From the NCBI GenBank assembly GCA_002455375.1, contig DKKR01000038.1, forward strand, positions 259-45,858: a stretch of 45,600 bases of DNA, read 5' to 3'. The translations under genes and the position numbers were made by a program. Within the stretch, counting starts at the first letter, position 1, and each line of letters opens with the position of its first letter. The notes under the pieces are model-generated. The model ran no database searches. It had not been told where the DNA came from and saw only the letters and a program-made list of their open reading frames with translations. Source of the DNA: Bacteroidetes bacterium UBA6661 (lineage in GTDB: Bacteria > Bacteroidota > Bacteroidia > AKYH767-A > OLB10). Of the stretch, positions 1 through 9,728 are shown one piece after another.

Positions 1-2415
1 GGTCTTGGTCAGTTAAAAGGTGTTGATTTAACCAGTGCAAGTCTTGGATTTAAAATCATCAATACAAGGGGATTTAACAGCAGCTCGCCTGTGCGTTCAT
101 TACAGTTGATAGATGGTGTAGATAATCAATCACCCGGACTGAATTTTTCGTTGGGAAATTTTCTTGGCAGCAGTGAACTTGATGTGCAAAAAGTTGATCT
201 AATCGTAGGAGCAAGTTCTGCCTACTATGGTCCTAATGCTTTTAATGGTGTTATCGCCCTGACAACACGTAGCCCTTTTGAATCACCGGGCTTACAGTTT
301 ATGGTAAAAATAGGAGACAGGAAACTCAACGAATTTGCATTGCGCTTTGCCCAGGTTTTTAAGAATAAGAAAGGTGAAAATAAGTTTGCCTATAAACTCA
401 ACTTTTATCGTTTCACTGCATTAGACTGGAAAGCCGATAACTATTCGCCAACAGAACAATCACGCAATACAAGCTATAACCCGGGTGGCTATGACGCAGT
501 AAATGTTTATGGTGATGAAGATATTAATGGAACAGACTATAAAAATTTTCCGGGTGCATTTCCGGGACTGATGTCGTTTAACCGCAAAGGATACAGAGAA
601 GAAGATTTGGTTGACTACAACAGTAACAATACCAAAGCAGGTCTTGCCTTGCATTATATGATTACACCAATGGTAGAAGTTATAGCTTCTTCTAATTATG
701 GTACAGGAACTACCATTTATCAGGGTGATAATCGCTACAGTCTGAAAAACATTAAATTTTTACAAAACAGGGTTGAAGTCAGAGAGAAGGATAAATGGTT
801 TGTAAGAGCATACAGCACCTCCGAAGATGCAGGTCAGTCCTATGATGCTTATTTTACAGCACTGTTATTACAGCGTAGTGCCAAGAGTGATGGCCATTGG
901 AAAAATGACTATGAAAATTTCTGGAATGGTAATTATAACCTGAGCTACATCAGGAAGCTTCCGGGCTTTCCACCACCTCCCGGTTTTGGTCCGGCTTATG
1001 TGCAGTGGCTTCAGTCTGTTAATCCTTTCTTGCTGAACAACTACTATGATTCATTGGTATATTATCATCAGCAGGCACAAGCCTATGCCAGTGGTGTTGG
1101 TAATCCTCAAAATCAAAACTTAGCATTCTTCGAGCCCGGAACTGCACGTTTCGATTCAGCTTTTAATGCAATTACATCACGCAAGTCATATTCAGAAGGG
1201 GGTTCACGGTTTTATGATAAATCCAAACTATATCACATACAAGGCGAATATCACTATTCATTTAAATGGGTTGAAGGTGTAGTAGGAGGAAATTATCGTC
1301 TTTACAAACCCAATTCTGACGGAACAATTTTTTCTGATACCAGTTATGTGCATTATAATATTTCAGCTAACAACGATACCTTGTCAATAGACACCTTGCG
1401 TAATAAACTTTCAGTTTATGAATTTGGTGTTTATGCCGGATTGGAGAAGAAAATTCTGAAAGACAAATTAAAACTCAATGCTACGGTACGTTTGGATAAA
1501 AATCAGAATTTTAATCTGCTTGTTTCTCCTGCAGGTTCTGTTGTTTATACACCAAATAACAATCATGTCATCAGGGTGTCGTTTTCATCAGCTGTAAGAA
1601 ATCCTACACTTACTGACCAATATTTGTTTTATCAGGTAGGCAAAGCTACGCTGCTTGGCAACATCAATGGCTACACCAATCTTTTAACTCCAGAATCGGT
1701 AACTGAGTTTTACGACAGTAGCAAGTCGTCATTCAAATTTTTGAATTTCTTCAATGTTGATCCTGTAAGACCGGAAAAGGTTAAAACCATTGAAGCCGGT
1801 TATCGGGCAACTTTGTTTAACCGTTTGTATGTTGATTTGAATGGGTATTATTCCTGGTATCATGATTTTATCGGATATCAGATTGGTGTTGATGCCGACA
1901 CTTTTTCTATCAATACTTTTGGTGGTACAATTTATGATTTGGTTTTTAATCGTGTGGTAAGAGTGGCTTCTAATGCGCAGAGTGAAGTAACTACACAGGG
2001 CGTTTCTGTGGGGTTGAATTATTATATCGGAAAATATTTTGCGCTTACAGGTAATTACTCATGGAATAAACTGAACAAAAAAGGTACTGACGATCCTTTG
2101 ATTCCTGCCTTCAACACACCGGAGAACAAATACAATATTGGTTTTAACGGACGCGACATTAAAGGTGTTGGTTTTAATATAAACTATAAATGGGTGCAAG
2201 GTTTCAAGTATGAAGGCTCACCCCAATTTATAGGAGAAATTCCTTCTTATGATATGGTTGATGCACAAGTAAATTATCATCTGAAAGACGCAGGTACAAC
2301 TTTTAAGTTGGGTGCAATGAATCTGTTCAACAACAAGCATTATGAGATTTATGGCGGACCCAAAGTAGGAAGGATGGTTTACTTTAGTATTTTGTTTGAA
2401 GTGGAGAAGTTGTAA
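1..2415 (+). CDS. TonB-dependent outer-membrane receptor (5' truncated by window edge)
   Basis: The frame is open from the first base, so the signal peptide, any carboxypeptidase-like repeat and the start of the plug lie outside the window. The first ~95 visible residues are the second half of a plug domain: an NTRGF segment, then IDGVDN, then SSAYYGPNAFNGVIALTT, which is typical of the plug end. The remaining ~700 residues are aromatic-rich alternating strands of a 22-stranded barrel, with a late NLFNNKHYEIYGG segment. It should import a substrate across the outer membrane using TonB/ExbBD energy. No SusD gene follows, so it is probably not a SusC-type glycan importer; an iron or cofactor receptor is more likely, but the substrate cannot be read. 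A GTG at 91 is internal and is not the start. Confidence 0.93.
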   Translation, partial: GLGQLKGVDLTSASLGFKIINTRGFNSSSPVRSLQLIDGVDNQSPGLNFSLGNFLGSSELDVQKVDLIVGASSAYYGPNAFNGVIALTTRSPFESPGLQFMVKIGDRKLNEFALRFAQVFKNKKGENKFAYKLNFYRFTALDWKADNYSPTEQSRNTSYNPGGYDAVNVYGDEDINGTDYKNFPGAFPGLMSFNRKGYREEDLVDYNSNNTKAGLALHYMITPMVEVIASSNYGTGTTIYQGDNRYSLKNIKFLQNRVEVREKDKWFVRAYSTSEDAGQSYDAYFTALLLQRSAKSDGHWKNDYENFWNGNYNLSYIRKLPGFPPPPGFGPAYVQWLQSVNPFLLNNYYDSLVYYHQQAQAYASGVGNPQNQNLAFFEPGTARFDSAFNAITSRKSYSEGGSRFYDKSKLYHIQGEYHYSFKWVEGVVGGNYRLYKPNSDGTIFSDTSYVHYNISANNDTLSIDTLRNKLSVYEFGVYAGLEKKILKDKLKLNATVRLDKNQNFNLLVSPAGSVVYTPNNNHVIRVSFSSAVRNPTLTDQYLFYQVGKATLLGNINGYTNLLTPESVTEFYDSSKSSFKFLNFFNVDPVRPEKVKTIEAGYRATLFNRLYVDLNGYYSWYHDFIGYQIGVDADTFSINTFGGTIYDLVFNRVVRVASNAQSEVTTQGVSVGLNYYIGKYFALTGNYSWNKLNKKGTDDPLIPAFNTPENKYNIGFNGRDIKGVGFNINYKWVQGFKYEGSPQFIGEIPSYDMVDAQVNYHLKDAGTTFKLGAMNLFNNKHYEIYGGPKVGRMVYFSILFEVEKL

Positions 2416-2451
2416 TTGATGAAATCATAGTAACAAAAAAATACTTTAAGA

Positions 2452-2952
2452 ATGAAAAATGTTGCAAATAGTGTTGATGACATTTTGAAAAACGTACAGG
2501 AAGATAGGAAGGAGGTATTTCAAAAACTGCATCAGGTAATATTAAAAAACCTGCCAAAAGGTTTTGAGGCTGCTATCAGTTATGGTGGGTTAGGTTATGT
2601 TGTACCACATTCAGTTTATCCTGATGGCTACCATTGCAAACCTGCAGAGCCTTTGCCTTTTGCAGGAATAGCTTCTCAGAAGCAATCAATAAATTTTTAT
2701 CACATGGGTATGTATTCCGATCCTGATCTGTTGAAATGGTTTGTAAGCGAATTTCCAAAACACAGCAAACAAAAATTGGATATGGGAAAAAGCTGTGTTC
2801 GTTTTAAGAAGATGGATGATATTCCATACAAACTCATTGGCGAGTTGATGAAAAAAATGACGGTGAAAGAATGGATTCTGAAATATGAAGCGGCATACAA
2901 GCCTAAGGCTAAGGTAGTGAAAGTTGACAGAGAAACGAAGCGAGGGAAATAG
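2452..2952 (+). CDS. DUF1801 (YdhG-like) domain protein
   Basis: This 166-residue soluble protein matches the DUF1801 fold: an N-terminal helix around DDILKNVQEDRKEVFQKLHQ, a core with ISYGGLGYVVP and FAGIASQKQSINFYHMG, and a C-terminal IPYKLIGELMKKMTVKEW segment. Family members such as YdhG have been proposed as iron chaperones, but for most the role is unknown, so no function is assigned. The tail is lysine-rich (KPKAKVVKVDRETKRGK). It starts 36 nt after the TonB receptor stop on the same strand and may be co-transcribed. A strong hairpin terminator follows 27 nt after its stop. Confidence 0.8.
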   Translation: MKNVANSVDDILKNVQEDRKEVFQKLHQVILKNLPKGFEAAISYGGLGYVVPHSVYPDGYHCKPAEPLPFAGIASQKQSINFYHMGMYSDPDLLKWFVSEFPKHSKQKLDMGKSCVRFKKMDDIPYKLIGELMKKMTVKEWILKYEAAYKPKAKVVKVDRETKRGK

Positions 2953-2979
2953 AGAATTGCAAGTAAGAGACAATAAACA

Positions 2980-3006
2980 AAAAAGCCCCGTTTTGCGGGG
3001 CTTTTT
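2980..3006. terminator. Bidirectional rho-independent terminator between converging genes
   Basis: This is a perfect 11-bp stem: AAAAAGCCCCG at 2980-2990, loop TTTTG, and CGGGGCTTTTT at 2996-3006. Flanking A and T runs give a U tract in both directions. It sits between the end of the DUF1801 gene (plus) and the end of the gyrA-TPR unit (minus), so it can serve both. Confidence 0.93.
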
Positions 3007-3023
3007 TTATGCATTCAATAATT

Positions 3024-4148
3024 TTATTTGGTTTCTGCATCTAATGCTGCTTTCACTTTTGCATAATTTGCAGTATCGTTGATGGTAGCATAAAGTTGTT
3101 TCAATGAAATCATTGTGCTTTGATCTTTTGGATTCAACTCCCAGGCTTTTTCAAGATAAGGTTTGGCTTCTTTAAACTTTGCTTCAAATACTGCCTTAGC
3201 TTTTGCATATTGATTATTGTCCTTGATGCTGTTGGCTTCATTGGCTAAATGTGCACCATCGTTAAAATAGAGTGCACCCAAATTGTAATAAGCATCAAAA
3301 TAATCTGCTTTAAGTTCAATAGCTTTTTTATAGGCTGCAATTGCTGCGTCTTTACTCTTTTCAGTCTTCTCTACTAATGTGCCTTTTGCAAAATATAGGT
3401 TGGCATTGGTTGGATCTTTTTCTATTGCCATGTTTATGGCATTGAGTGCTTCTGCTGTTTTTCCCGAGCTGATATAAATGTTTGTCTGTGTAATAAGAAT
3501 TGATTTCTCTTCAGGGAAGCGTGATAGTCCACGTGATAGTATTTCAAGTGCTTTTGTTGTGTCGCCTTCGGTAAGATACAGTTGCGCATAGCTGTGATAC
3601 ATTTTTGCATCTTTATATTGCATCTCATCTAATTTGGTGTAGAACTGTTTTGCTTTAGCTACATTACCTGCACGCTCAGCGCACAATGCTGCATTGAAGT
3701 ATGATGAAGTGTCATTGGGCATGATAGCAACTACACCTTCATAAGCTGACAGCGCACCTGCAAAATTTTTCAAATTATAATTTACATAACCCATGTCGGC
3801 AAACTGCTGCGCCAATATTTTTTTCTTTTCTGTAATATCGTCAGCATATTCAAATTTAGGATTTAATTCTAAAGCTTTATTGTATGAACGTAAGGCTTCA
3901 TTAAGCGGATCGTTTGACAGGTTTCCGAATTTTTCATTCTTGTAAAGCGCCTGATAAATCAGCCCGCGATAGTACCATGCTTTGTCATAGTTCATGGTGT
4001 TTTCGTTGGTTACTGCAATATCAATGCTTTCTTTTGCTTTGTCTAACTGCTCGTACTTAAGGTAGCTGTAAGCCGATTGTACCTGTGCGCGCTGTGCATA
4101 ACTACCAAGGGCTAAACTTATAAACACAGCTGTGAGAATTCTTTTCAT
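3024..4148 (-). CDS. Secreted tetratricopeptide-repeat protein
   Basis: This 374-residue protein begins with a signal peptide (MKRILTAVFISLALGSYAQ), so the mature chain is periplasmic or surface-associated. The rest is consecutive TPR-like helical hairpins, for example AWYYRGLIYQALYKN, ALRSYNKALELNPKF, SSYFNAALCAERAGN, AIEKDPTNANLYFAKG and YFDAYYNLGALYFNDGA. TPR arrays are protein-binding scaffolds, and no catalytic domain is visible. It lies 24 nt downstream of gyrA on the same strand without a terminator between them, so it is probably co-transcribed with gyrA. The partner protein cannot be inferred. Confidence 0.85.
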   Translation of the reverse strand: MKRILTAVFISLALGSYAQRAQVQSAYSYLKYEQLDKAKESIDIAVTNENTMNYDKAWYYRGLIYQALYKNEKFGNLSNDPLNEALRSYNKALELNPKFEYADDITEKKKILAQQFADMGYVNYNLKNFAGALSAYEGVVAIMPNDTSSYFNAALCAERAGNVAKAKQFYTKLDEMQYKDAKMYHSYAQLYLTEGDTTKALEILSRGLSRFPEEKSILITQTNIYISSGKTAEALNAINMAIEKDPTNANLYFAKGTLVEKTEKSKDAAIAAYKKAIELKADYFDAYYNLGALYFNDGAHLANEANSIKDNNQYAKAKAVFEAKFKEAKPYLEKAWELNPKDQSTMISLKQLYATINDTANYAKVKAALDAETK

Positions 4149-4172
4149 TTTATCTTGTTGTTTAAATATTAA

Positions 4173-6731
4173 TTATTCAGGTTGACTGTTGTTTTCCTCT
4201 GTTTGATTGTTGTTTTGTTTGTCAGTGTCTGTAACAGGATTTTCTTCTGTATCGTTTCCGTTCTCTTTATGATTACCGTTGCCTGTAATTTCCATATCAA
4301 TTTTTGCGACCGATGCAATGGAGTCATCATCATCTAAACGAATAAGCTTTACACCCTGTGTGTTACGTCCCATAACGCGAAGGTCTTTTACCTCCATACG
4401 AATTGTTATGCCGGATTTGTTGATGATCATCAGATCATCATCTTCCTTAACGCTCTTAATTGCTATAAGGTCACCTGTTTTTTCGGTAATGTTCATGGTC
4501 TTAACACCTTTGCCACCGCGGTTTGTTACACGATAGTCTTCCAGGTCACTGCGTTTTCCATATCCTTTTTCACTAACTACTAAGATAGTTTCTTCTTTTG
4601 CGTTTTTTATGCAAACCATGCCTATCACTTCATCTTTAGCATGATCAAGAGAAACACCTCTTACACCAATAGAGTTACGACCCACAGTGCGGACAGCGTT
4701 CTCATTAAATCGAATAGCACGACCGGACTTTACAGCAAGTAAAATTTCATTGTTACCATTGGTAAGTTTTGCTTCAATCAATTCATCACCATCATTAATC
4801 ACTATGGCATTAATACCATTCTGACGTACACGCGAATAAGCTTCAAGCGGTGTTTTCTTTATCACTCCCTGACGGGTGCACATCACAATAAAGTTGTTGT
4901 TGATATACTCTTCGTCTTCCAATGTCTTAACGTTAATGAAAGCAAATACTTTATCATCAGGTTCTATACTAATCAGATTTTGAATTGCACGCCCTTTAAA
5001 CTGTTTGTTGCCTTCAGGAATTTCATACGTTTTCAGCCAGAAACAACGTCCTTTTTGTGTAAACAGAAGAATGTAGTTGTGATTGGTAGCTACAAAGAGG
5101 TGTTCTACAAAATCTTCATCACGTGTGCTGCTGCCAATAGAACCTCTTCCACCACGGTTCTGTGTTCTGTATTCTGTCAGCGGTGTACGTTTGATATAAC
5201 CCATGTGAGAGATAGTGACTACCACAGCTTCATCTTCAATCATATCTTCCATGCTGATGTCGTCTGCAGCATAAACTATTTCTGTCCTGCGTTCATCACC
5301 ATATTTTTCTAAAACTTCTGCTACTTCTTTTTTCAATAAAAGCATACGCAACTCTTCACTACCCAGTACTTTTTTCAGGTAGTCAATAAGTTTCATCAAC
5401 TCTGCATACTCTTCTTTAATCTTATCGCGCTCAAGACCTGTCAAACGTTGCAGGCGCATATCCAAAATAGCTTTTGCCTGAATTTCGGAGAGTGCAAATT
5501 TTTCTATCAATCCGGTGCGGGCTTCATCAGGTGTTTGCGAAGCACGTATCAATGCAATAACTTCGTCTAAATGATCGAGAGCAATGAGTAAGCCTTCTAA
5601 GATGTGAGCACGTTTTTCGGCTTCGGCTAATTCAAATTTTGTTTTACGAACCAGCACATCATGGCGGTGTTCAACATAGTAATGGATAAGGTCTTTGAGG
5701 TTGAGCAACAACGGACGACCATTTACCAATGCAATATTGTTTACACCAAAAGAAGTTTGCAATGGTGTATGTTTGTATAGATTGTTCAGCACTACGCTGG
5801 CCATTGCATCACGTTTTATCTCATATACTATGCGCATGCCATCACGTCCGCTTTCATCTCTGATATCTGTAATGCCTTCAATTTTTTTATCGTTAACAAG
5901 GTCAGCTGTTTTCTTAATCATTTCAGCCTTGTTAATCATGTATGGTATTTCCGTAACGATAATGCGTTCACGTCCATTGTCAAGGGTTTCAATGTTGGCT
6001 TTTGCGCGCATCACCACACGTCCTCTTCCTGTAAGCAAAGCTTCTTTCACACCGGAGTATCCGTAAATAATTCCTCCTGTCGGAAAATCAGGTGCTTTTA
6101 CATATTGAAGCATTTCTTCAACTGTAATATCTCTGTTGTCAATATAAGCAATAACTGCATTACATACCTCTGTTAAATTGTGTGGAGGCATGTTGGTGGC
6201 CATACCCACTGCAATACCGGCTGCGCCATTAACCAAAAGATTTGGAATTTTTGCAGGTAATACCGTTGGCTCTTGTAATGTATCGTCAAAGTTCAGTTTA
6301 AAATCAACAGTGTCTTTATCAATGTCTGCCAACATTTCTTCTGCAATTTTTTTCAAACGTGCTTCAGTGTAACGCATTGCAGCAGGGCTGTCGCCATCAA
6401 TACTTCCGAAGTTACCTTGTCCATCAACCAATGGGTAGCGCAAGCTCCATTCCTGCGCCATACGCACCATGGTGTCGTAAACAGAAGCATCGCCATGCGG
6501 GTGGTATTTACCTAAAACCTCACCGACAATTCTGGCTGATTTTTTATAGGGACGGTTGGATAACACGCCCAGGTCGAGCATGCCGTAAAGTACCCTGCGG
6601 TGAACGGGTTTAAAGCCATCACGCACATCGGGTAAGGCACGTGACACAATTACCGACATTGAATAATCAATGTAGGCTGTTTTCATTTCTTCTTCAATGT
6701 TAATGCGAACTATTTTTTCTCCTTCTGACAT
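4173..6731 (-). CDS. gyrA: DNA gyrase subunit A
   Basis: Breakage-reunion subunit of the type II topoisomerase that introduces negative supercoils with GyrB. At 852 residues it has normal length. The winged-helix core carries KPVHRRVLYGM and AAMRYTEARL, with the catalytic tyrosine at about residue 121. The C-terminal six-bladed domain includes the GyrA-box-like RGGKG motif (TNRGGKGVKT), which separates it from ParC. The last ~40 residues are an Asn/Glu-rich acidic tail (NHKENGNDTEEN and following), of the kind known in some gyrases to tune supercoiling. In the quinolone-resistance region HPHGDASVYDT has Ala82 where E. coli has Ser83; the acidic Asp86 is kept. It is divergent from clpC and followed by a TPR gene. 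Confidence 0.98.
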   Translation of the reverse strand: MSEGEKIVRINIEEEMKTAYIDYSMSVIVSRALPDVRDGFKPVHRRVLYGMLDLGVLSNRPYKKSARIVGEVLGKYHPHGDASVYDTMVRMAQEWSLRYPLVDGQGNFGSIDGDSPAAMRYTEARLKKIAEEMLADIDKDTVDFKLNFDDTLQEPTVLPAKIPNLLVNGAAGIAVGMATNMPPHNLTEVCNAVIAYIDNRDITVEEMLQYVKAPDFPTGGIIYGYSGVKEALLTGRGRVVMRAKANIETLDNGRERIIVTEIPYMINKAEMIKKTADLVNDKKIEGITDIRDESGRDGMRIVYEIKRDAMASVVLNNLYKHTPLQTSFGVNNIALVNGRPLLLNLKDLIHYYVEHRHDVLVRKTKFELAEAEKRAHILEGLLIALDHLDEVIALIRASQTPDEARTGLIEKFALSEIQAKAILDMRLQRLTGLERDKIKEEYAELMKLIDYLKKVLGSEELRMLLLKKEVAEVLEKYGDERRTEIVYAADDISMEDMIEDEAVVVTISHMGYIKRTPLTEYRTQNRGGRGSIGSSTRDEDFVEHLFVATNHNYILLFTQKGRCFWLKTYEIPEGNKQFKGRAIQNLISIEPDDKVFAFINVKTLEDEEYINNNFIVMCTRQGVIKKTPLEAYSRVRQNGINAIVINDGDELIEAKLTNGNNEILLAVKSGRAIRFNENAVRTVGRNSIGVRGVSLDHAKDEVIGMVCIKNAKEETILVVSEKGYGKRSDLEDYRVTNRGGKGVKTMNITEKTGDLIAIKSVKEDDDLMIINKSGITIRMEVKDLRVMGRNTQGVKLIRLDDDDSIASVAKIDMEITGNGNHKENGNDTEENPVTDTDKQNNNQTEENNSQPE

Positions 6732-7035
6732 AGTGTGTTAATACAATATTTGTTCTGAAATTTATTTGAAATTACGAGTGAAAAAGCTTAAACGGGCAAG
6801 GGTAAACATGTCATGTTAAAATGCCTTTTTTTGCTTGTTTTGTCATGTCTGCGAAGGTAGTGTTTTATTGGCATATTTTATGATAAAATCCTCATAAAAT
6901 GTTATGAAGATTTACTAACAATGCAAAAACAAAAAATATTGTTAAGTTTGTTGTTCACAATTAAAAAAATTGCATCAGAAGTAAAAGAAAACTATTTCGG
7001 ATTTTTACCGTTAAAATTGAATAAATACACAGAAT
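6732..7035. other. Intergenic region between divergent gyrA and clpC
   Basis: This 304-nt AT-rich spacer separates two divergent genes and must hold both promoters. For clpC there is a full TAnnTTTG box at 6943-6950. For gyrA the best minus-strand candidate is an imperfect box, TACCCTTG, at 6805-6798. No CIRCE element, RNA gene or small ORF with recognisable content was found. Confidence 0.6.
6943..6950 (+). promoter_or_regulatory. Candidate -7 promoter box for clpC
   Basis: TAAGTTTG matches the Bacteroidota -7 consensus TAnnTTTG exactly. It lies 85 nt before the clpC start. No convincing -33 TTTG is seen at the expected spacing, so the call rests on one box. Confidence 0.4.
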
Positions 7036-9600
7036 ATGGAAGCAAAATTTAGCCCCAGAGTAAAGGATGTGATAACCTATAGTAGAGAAGAAGCCCTGCG
7101 ATTAAGTCATGATTATATCGGAACAGAGCATTTGTTGCTGGGACTTATCCGTGAAGGTGAGGGTATGGCAATTAAGTTTTTAAAATCGCTCAATGTAAAC
7201 TTAGTGGAATTGCGCAAGTCGGTTGAGAATGCCGTAAAGGGAAGTGTTAATAACGTTAGCAACCTTAACAATATCCCACTAACCAAGCAGGCAGAAAAAG
7301 CCCTAAAAATCACCTATCTTGAAGCTAAAATATTTAAAAGCGATATTATCGGTACTGAACATTTGCTGCTTTCAATTCTAAAAGACGAAGACAATATTGC
7401 CACACAAATATTAAATCAGTATGGTATCAACTATGATATTATGCGCGAAGAGTTAGAGACCTTCAAATCTAATTTCAAATCAGAGGCGCCACAGTCGCCT
7501 TCTGACGATCCATATAACAAGGATGATGATGAAGGTCCGGGATTGGGTAGCGGATCCACAGCTAAAAAATCAGGTGATGCCAAGTCAAAAACTCCGGTTC
7601 TCGATAACTTTGGGCGTGATTTGACTAAGGCAGCCGAAGAAGGAAAGTTAGACCCAATTGTAGGACGCAGCAAAGAGATAGAAAGAGTTTCGCAAATACT
7701 ATCGCGCAGAAAGAAAAACAATCCTATTCTTATTGGTGAACCCGGTGTTGGAAAATCCGCTATTGCAGAAGGTCTTGCCTTGCGCATCATTCAGCGAAAA
7801 GTTTCCAGAGTGCTTTTTAACAAGAGAATTGTAACACTTGATTTAGCATCATTAGTTGCAGGAACAAAATATCGTGGTCAGTTTGAAGAGCGAATGAAGG
7901 CGGTGATGAATGAATTGGAAAAATCGCCCGATGTAATATTGTTTATTGATGAAATACATACTATCATTGGTGCCGGTGGCGCCAGCGGCTCGCTTGATGC
8001 TTCCAATATGTTTAAGCCTGCATTGGCTCGTGGCGAAATACAATGTATTGGTGCTACAACATTGGATGAATACCGTCAGTACATTGAGAAAGACGGTGCC
8101 TTGGACAGACGTTTTCAGAAAGTAATTATTGATCCTACTTCTGTTGATGAGACTGTAGAAATTCTCAATAACATTAAAGACCGTTACGAGGAACATCACC
8201 ATGTAAATTATACTCCTGAAGCATTGAAAGCCTGTGTAACGCTTACCAATAGATATATTACCGATCGTTTTCTGCCGGACAAAGCAATAGATGCATTGGA
8301 CGAAGCAGGGTCGCGAGTGCATCTTTCAAACATTCACGTGCCTGAGAATATTGTTGATCTGGAAGGGAAGATTTCGGAGATAAAATCCGAGAAGAACAGG
8401 GTTGTACGCAGTCAGAAATATGAGGAGGCTGCACGCCTTCGCGATTCCGAAAAGCAACTGATTGATCAGCTTGAAGCGGCTAAAAAACAGTGGGAAGAGG
8501 ATACAAAAAATCAACGTTATGCTGTAACAGACGAAGATGTTGCAGAAGTAGTTTCGATGATGAGCGGTATTCCATTGCAGCGGGTAGCACAGGCAGAAAC
8601 AGCACGACTGATTCGTATGCCTGAAGAATTGAAAGGTAAAGTGATTGGACAGGATGATGCAATTAAAAAAGTTGTGCGAGCTATACAGCGTAATCGTGCA
8701 GGATTAAAAGACCCTAACAAGCCAATAGGCTCATTTATTTTCTTAGGTCCTACAGGAGTGGGTAAAACAGAACTTGCCAAAGTACTTGCCACATACTTGT
8801 TCGACACAGAGGATGCTTTAATCCGTATTGACATGAGTGAATATATGGAAAAATTTGCTGTATCGCGTTTGATTGGAGCACCTCCCGGCTATGTTGGATA
8901 CGAAGAGGGCGGACAGCTTACAGAAAAAGTAAGACGCAAGCCATATTCAGTTGTTTTGCTTGATGAAATTGAAAAAGCACATCCGGATGTGTTTAACCTG
9001 TTATTACAAACATTAGATGACGGACAACTTACCGATTCATTAGGTCGCAAGGTTGATTTTAAAAATACAATCATCATCATGACAAGTAATATTGGTTCGC
9101 GTCAGTTGAAAGATTTTGGAACGGGAGTAGGGTTTGCCACAGGTGCCAAGAATGCACAATTTGACGAGCATGCCAGAGGTGTTATTGAAAATGCTTTAAA
9201 GAAAGCCTTTGCACCTGAATTCCTCAATCGTATTGATGATGTGGTAATATTTAATTCGCTCAGCAAAGAAGATATTATCAAAATTATTGATATAGAATTG
9301 GAGAAACTGTATTCGCGCATTGCGGGCTTAGGATATAAACTAAAACTTAATGATGAGGCTAAAGATTTTCTTGCAGATAAAGGCAATGATGTAAACTATG
9401 GTGCACGTCCGCTTAAACGTGCTATTCAGAAATATGTAGAAGACATGCTTGCAGAAGAAATTATCAAAGCAGAATTGCAGGAAGGTGATAACATAGAAGT
9501 GGTTTTTGATAAAGAAGCACATGTGCTAAAAGCTAATATTTCCAAGTCTTCGCCACCGCCACCAAAATCTAAAAAAAAGAAAGAAGAAAATAATTCTTAA
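7036..9600 (+). CDS. clpC: ATP-dependent Clp protease ATP-binding subunit ClpC
   Basis: This HSP100 unfoldase forms a hexamer and feeds substrates to ClpP. Domains in its 854 residues run as follows: Clp N-domain repeats at about 1-145 (IGTEHLLLGLIRE and IGTEHLLLSILKD); an acidic Gly/Ser linker; AAA+ D1 with Walker A GEPGVGKS at 234-241 and Walker B ILFIDEIHT near 301; a UVR-type middle motif at about 453-475 (KYEEAARLRD); and AAA+ D2 with Walker A GPTGVGKT at 571-578. The UVR motif and short middle region separate ClpC from ClpB. The C-terminus is a Pro/Lys-rich tail (SSPPPPKSKKKKEENNS). It is followed at once by a terminator and appears monocistronic. No CtsR-type operator was recognised upstream. 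Confidence 0.97.
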   Translation: MEAKFSPRVKDVITYSREEALRLSHDYIGTEHLLLGLIREGEGMAIKFLKSLNVNLVELRKSVENAVKGSVNNVSNLNNIPLTKQAEKALKITYLEAKIFKSDIIGTEHLLLSILKDEDNIATQILNQYGINYDIMREELETFKSNFKSEAPQSPSDDPYNKDDDEGPGLGSGSTAKKSGDAKSKTPVLDNFGRDLTKAAEEGKLDPIVGRSKEIERVSQILSRRKKNNPILIGEPGVGKSAIAEGLALRIIQRKVSRVLFNKRIVTLDLASLVAGTKYRGQFEERMKAVMNELEKSPDVILFIDEIHTIIGAGGASGSLDASNMFKPALARGEIQCIGATTLDEYRQYIEKDGALDRRFQKVIIDPTSVDETVEILNNIKDRYEEHHHVNYTPEALKACVTLTNRYITDRFLPDKAIDALDEAGSRVHLSNIHVPENIVDLEGKISEIKSEKNRVVRSQKYEEAARLRDSEKQLIDQLEAAKKQWEEDTKNQRYAVTDEDVAEVVSMMSGIPLQRVAQAETARLIRMPEELKGKVIGQDDAIKKVVRAIQRNRAGLKDPNKPIGSFIFLGPTGVGKTELAKVLATYLFDTEDALIRIDMSEYMEKFAVSRLIGAPPGYVGYEEGGQLTEKVRRKPYSVVLLDEIEKAHPDVFNLLLQTLDDGQLTDSLGRKVDFKNTIIIMTSNIGSRQLKDFGTGVGFATGAKNAQFDEHARGVIENALKKAFAPEFLNRIDDVVIFNSLSKEDIIKIIDIELEKLYSRIAGLGYKLKLNDEAKDFLADKGNDVNYGARPLKRAIQKYVEDMLAEEIIKAELQEGDNIEVVFDKEAHVLKANISKSSPPPPKSKKKKEENNS

Positions 9601-9636
9601 AACAAAGAGCCGCGTATTTTTCAGCGGCTCTTTGTT
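9601..9636 (+). terminator. Rho-independent terminator of clpC
   Basis: A perfect 13-bp stem, AACAAAGAGCCGC at 9601-9613 with GCGGCTCTTTGTT at 9624-9636, has a 10-nt loop and is followed by TTTAAT. It begins immediately after the clpC stop codon. Confidence 0.9.
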
Positions 9637-9698
9637 TTTAATATTTGTTTGTTGCAATTGCAGTACAATTTGTTCGGAACTCAATACAAACCGACAAT

Positions 9699-9728
9699 AA
9701 AAAACAGCTGCTTTGTTTAAAGGCAGCT
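9699..9728 (-). terminator. Rho-independent terminator for the minus-strand C2-like unit
   Basis: Read on the minus strand, AGCTGCCTTT, loop AAAC and AAAGCAGCT form a 9-bp stem with one bulged base, followed by a U tract (TTTTTT, plus-strand A run 9699-9704). It lies 240 nt beyond the stop of the C2-like gene and abuts the end of the 94-aa ORF at 9727. Confidence 0.75.

Noticed and set aside
2686..3014. Minus-strand frames of 95-104 codons opposite the DUF1801 gene
   Set aside because: They are antisense to a convincing gene and pass through the terminator; composition is that of a shadow frame.
7431..9522. Several minus-strand frames opposite clpC
   Set aside because: They are antisense to a strongly conserved gene, with no promoter or family match.
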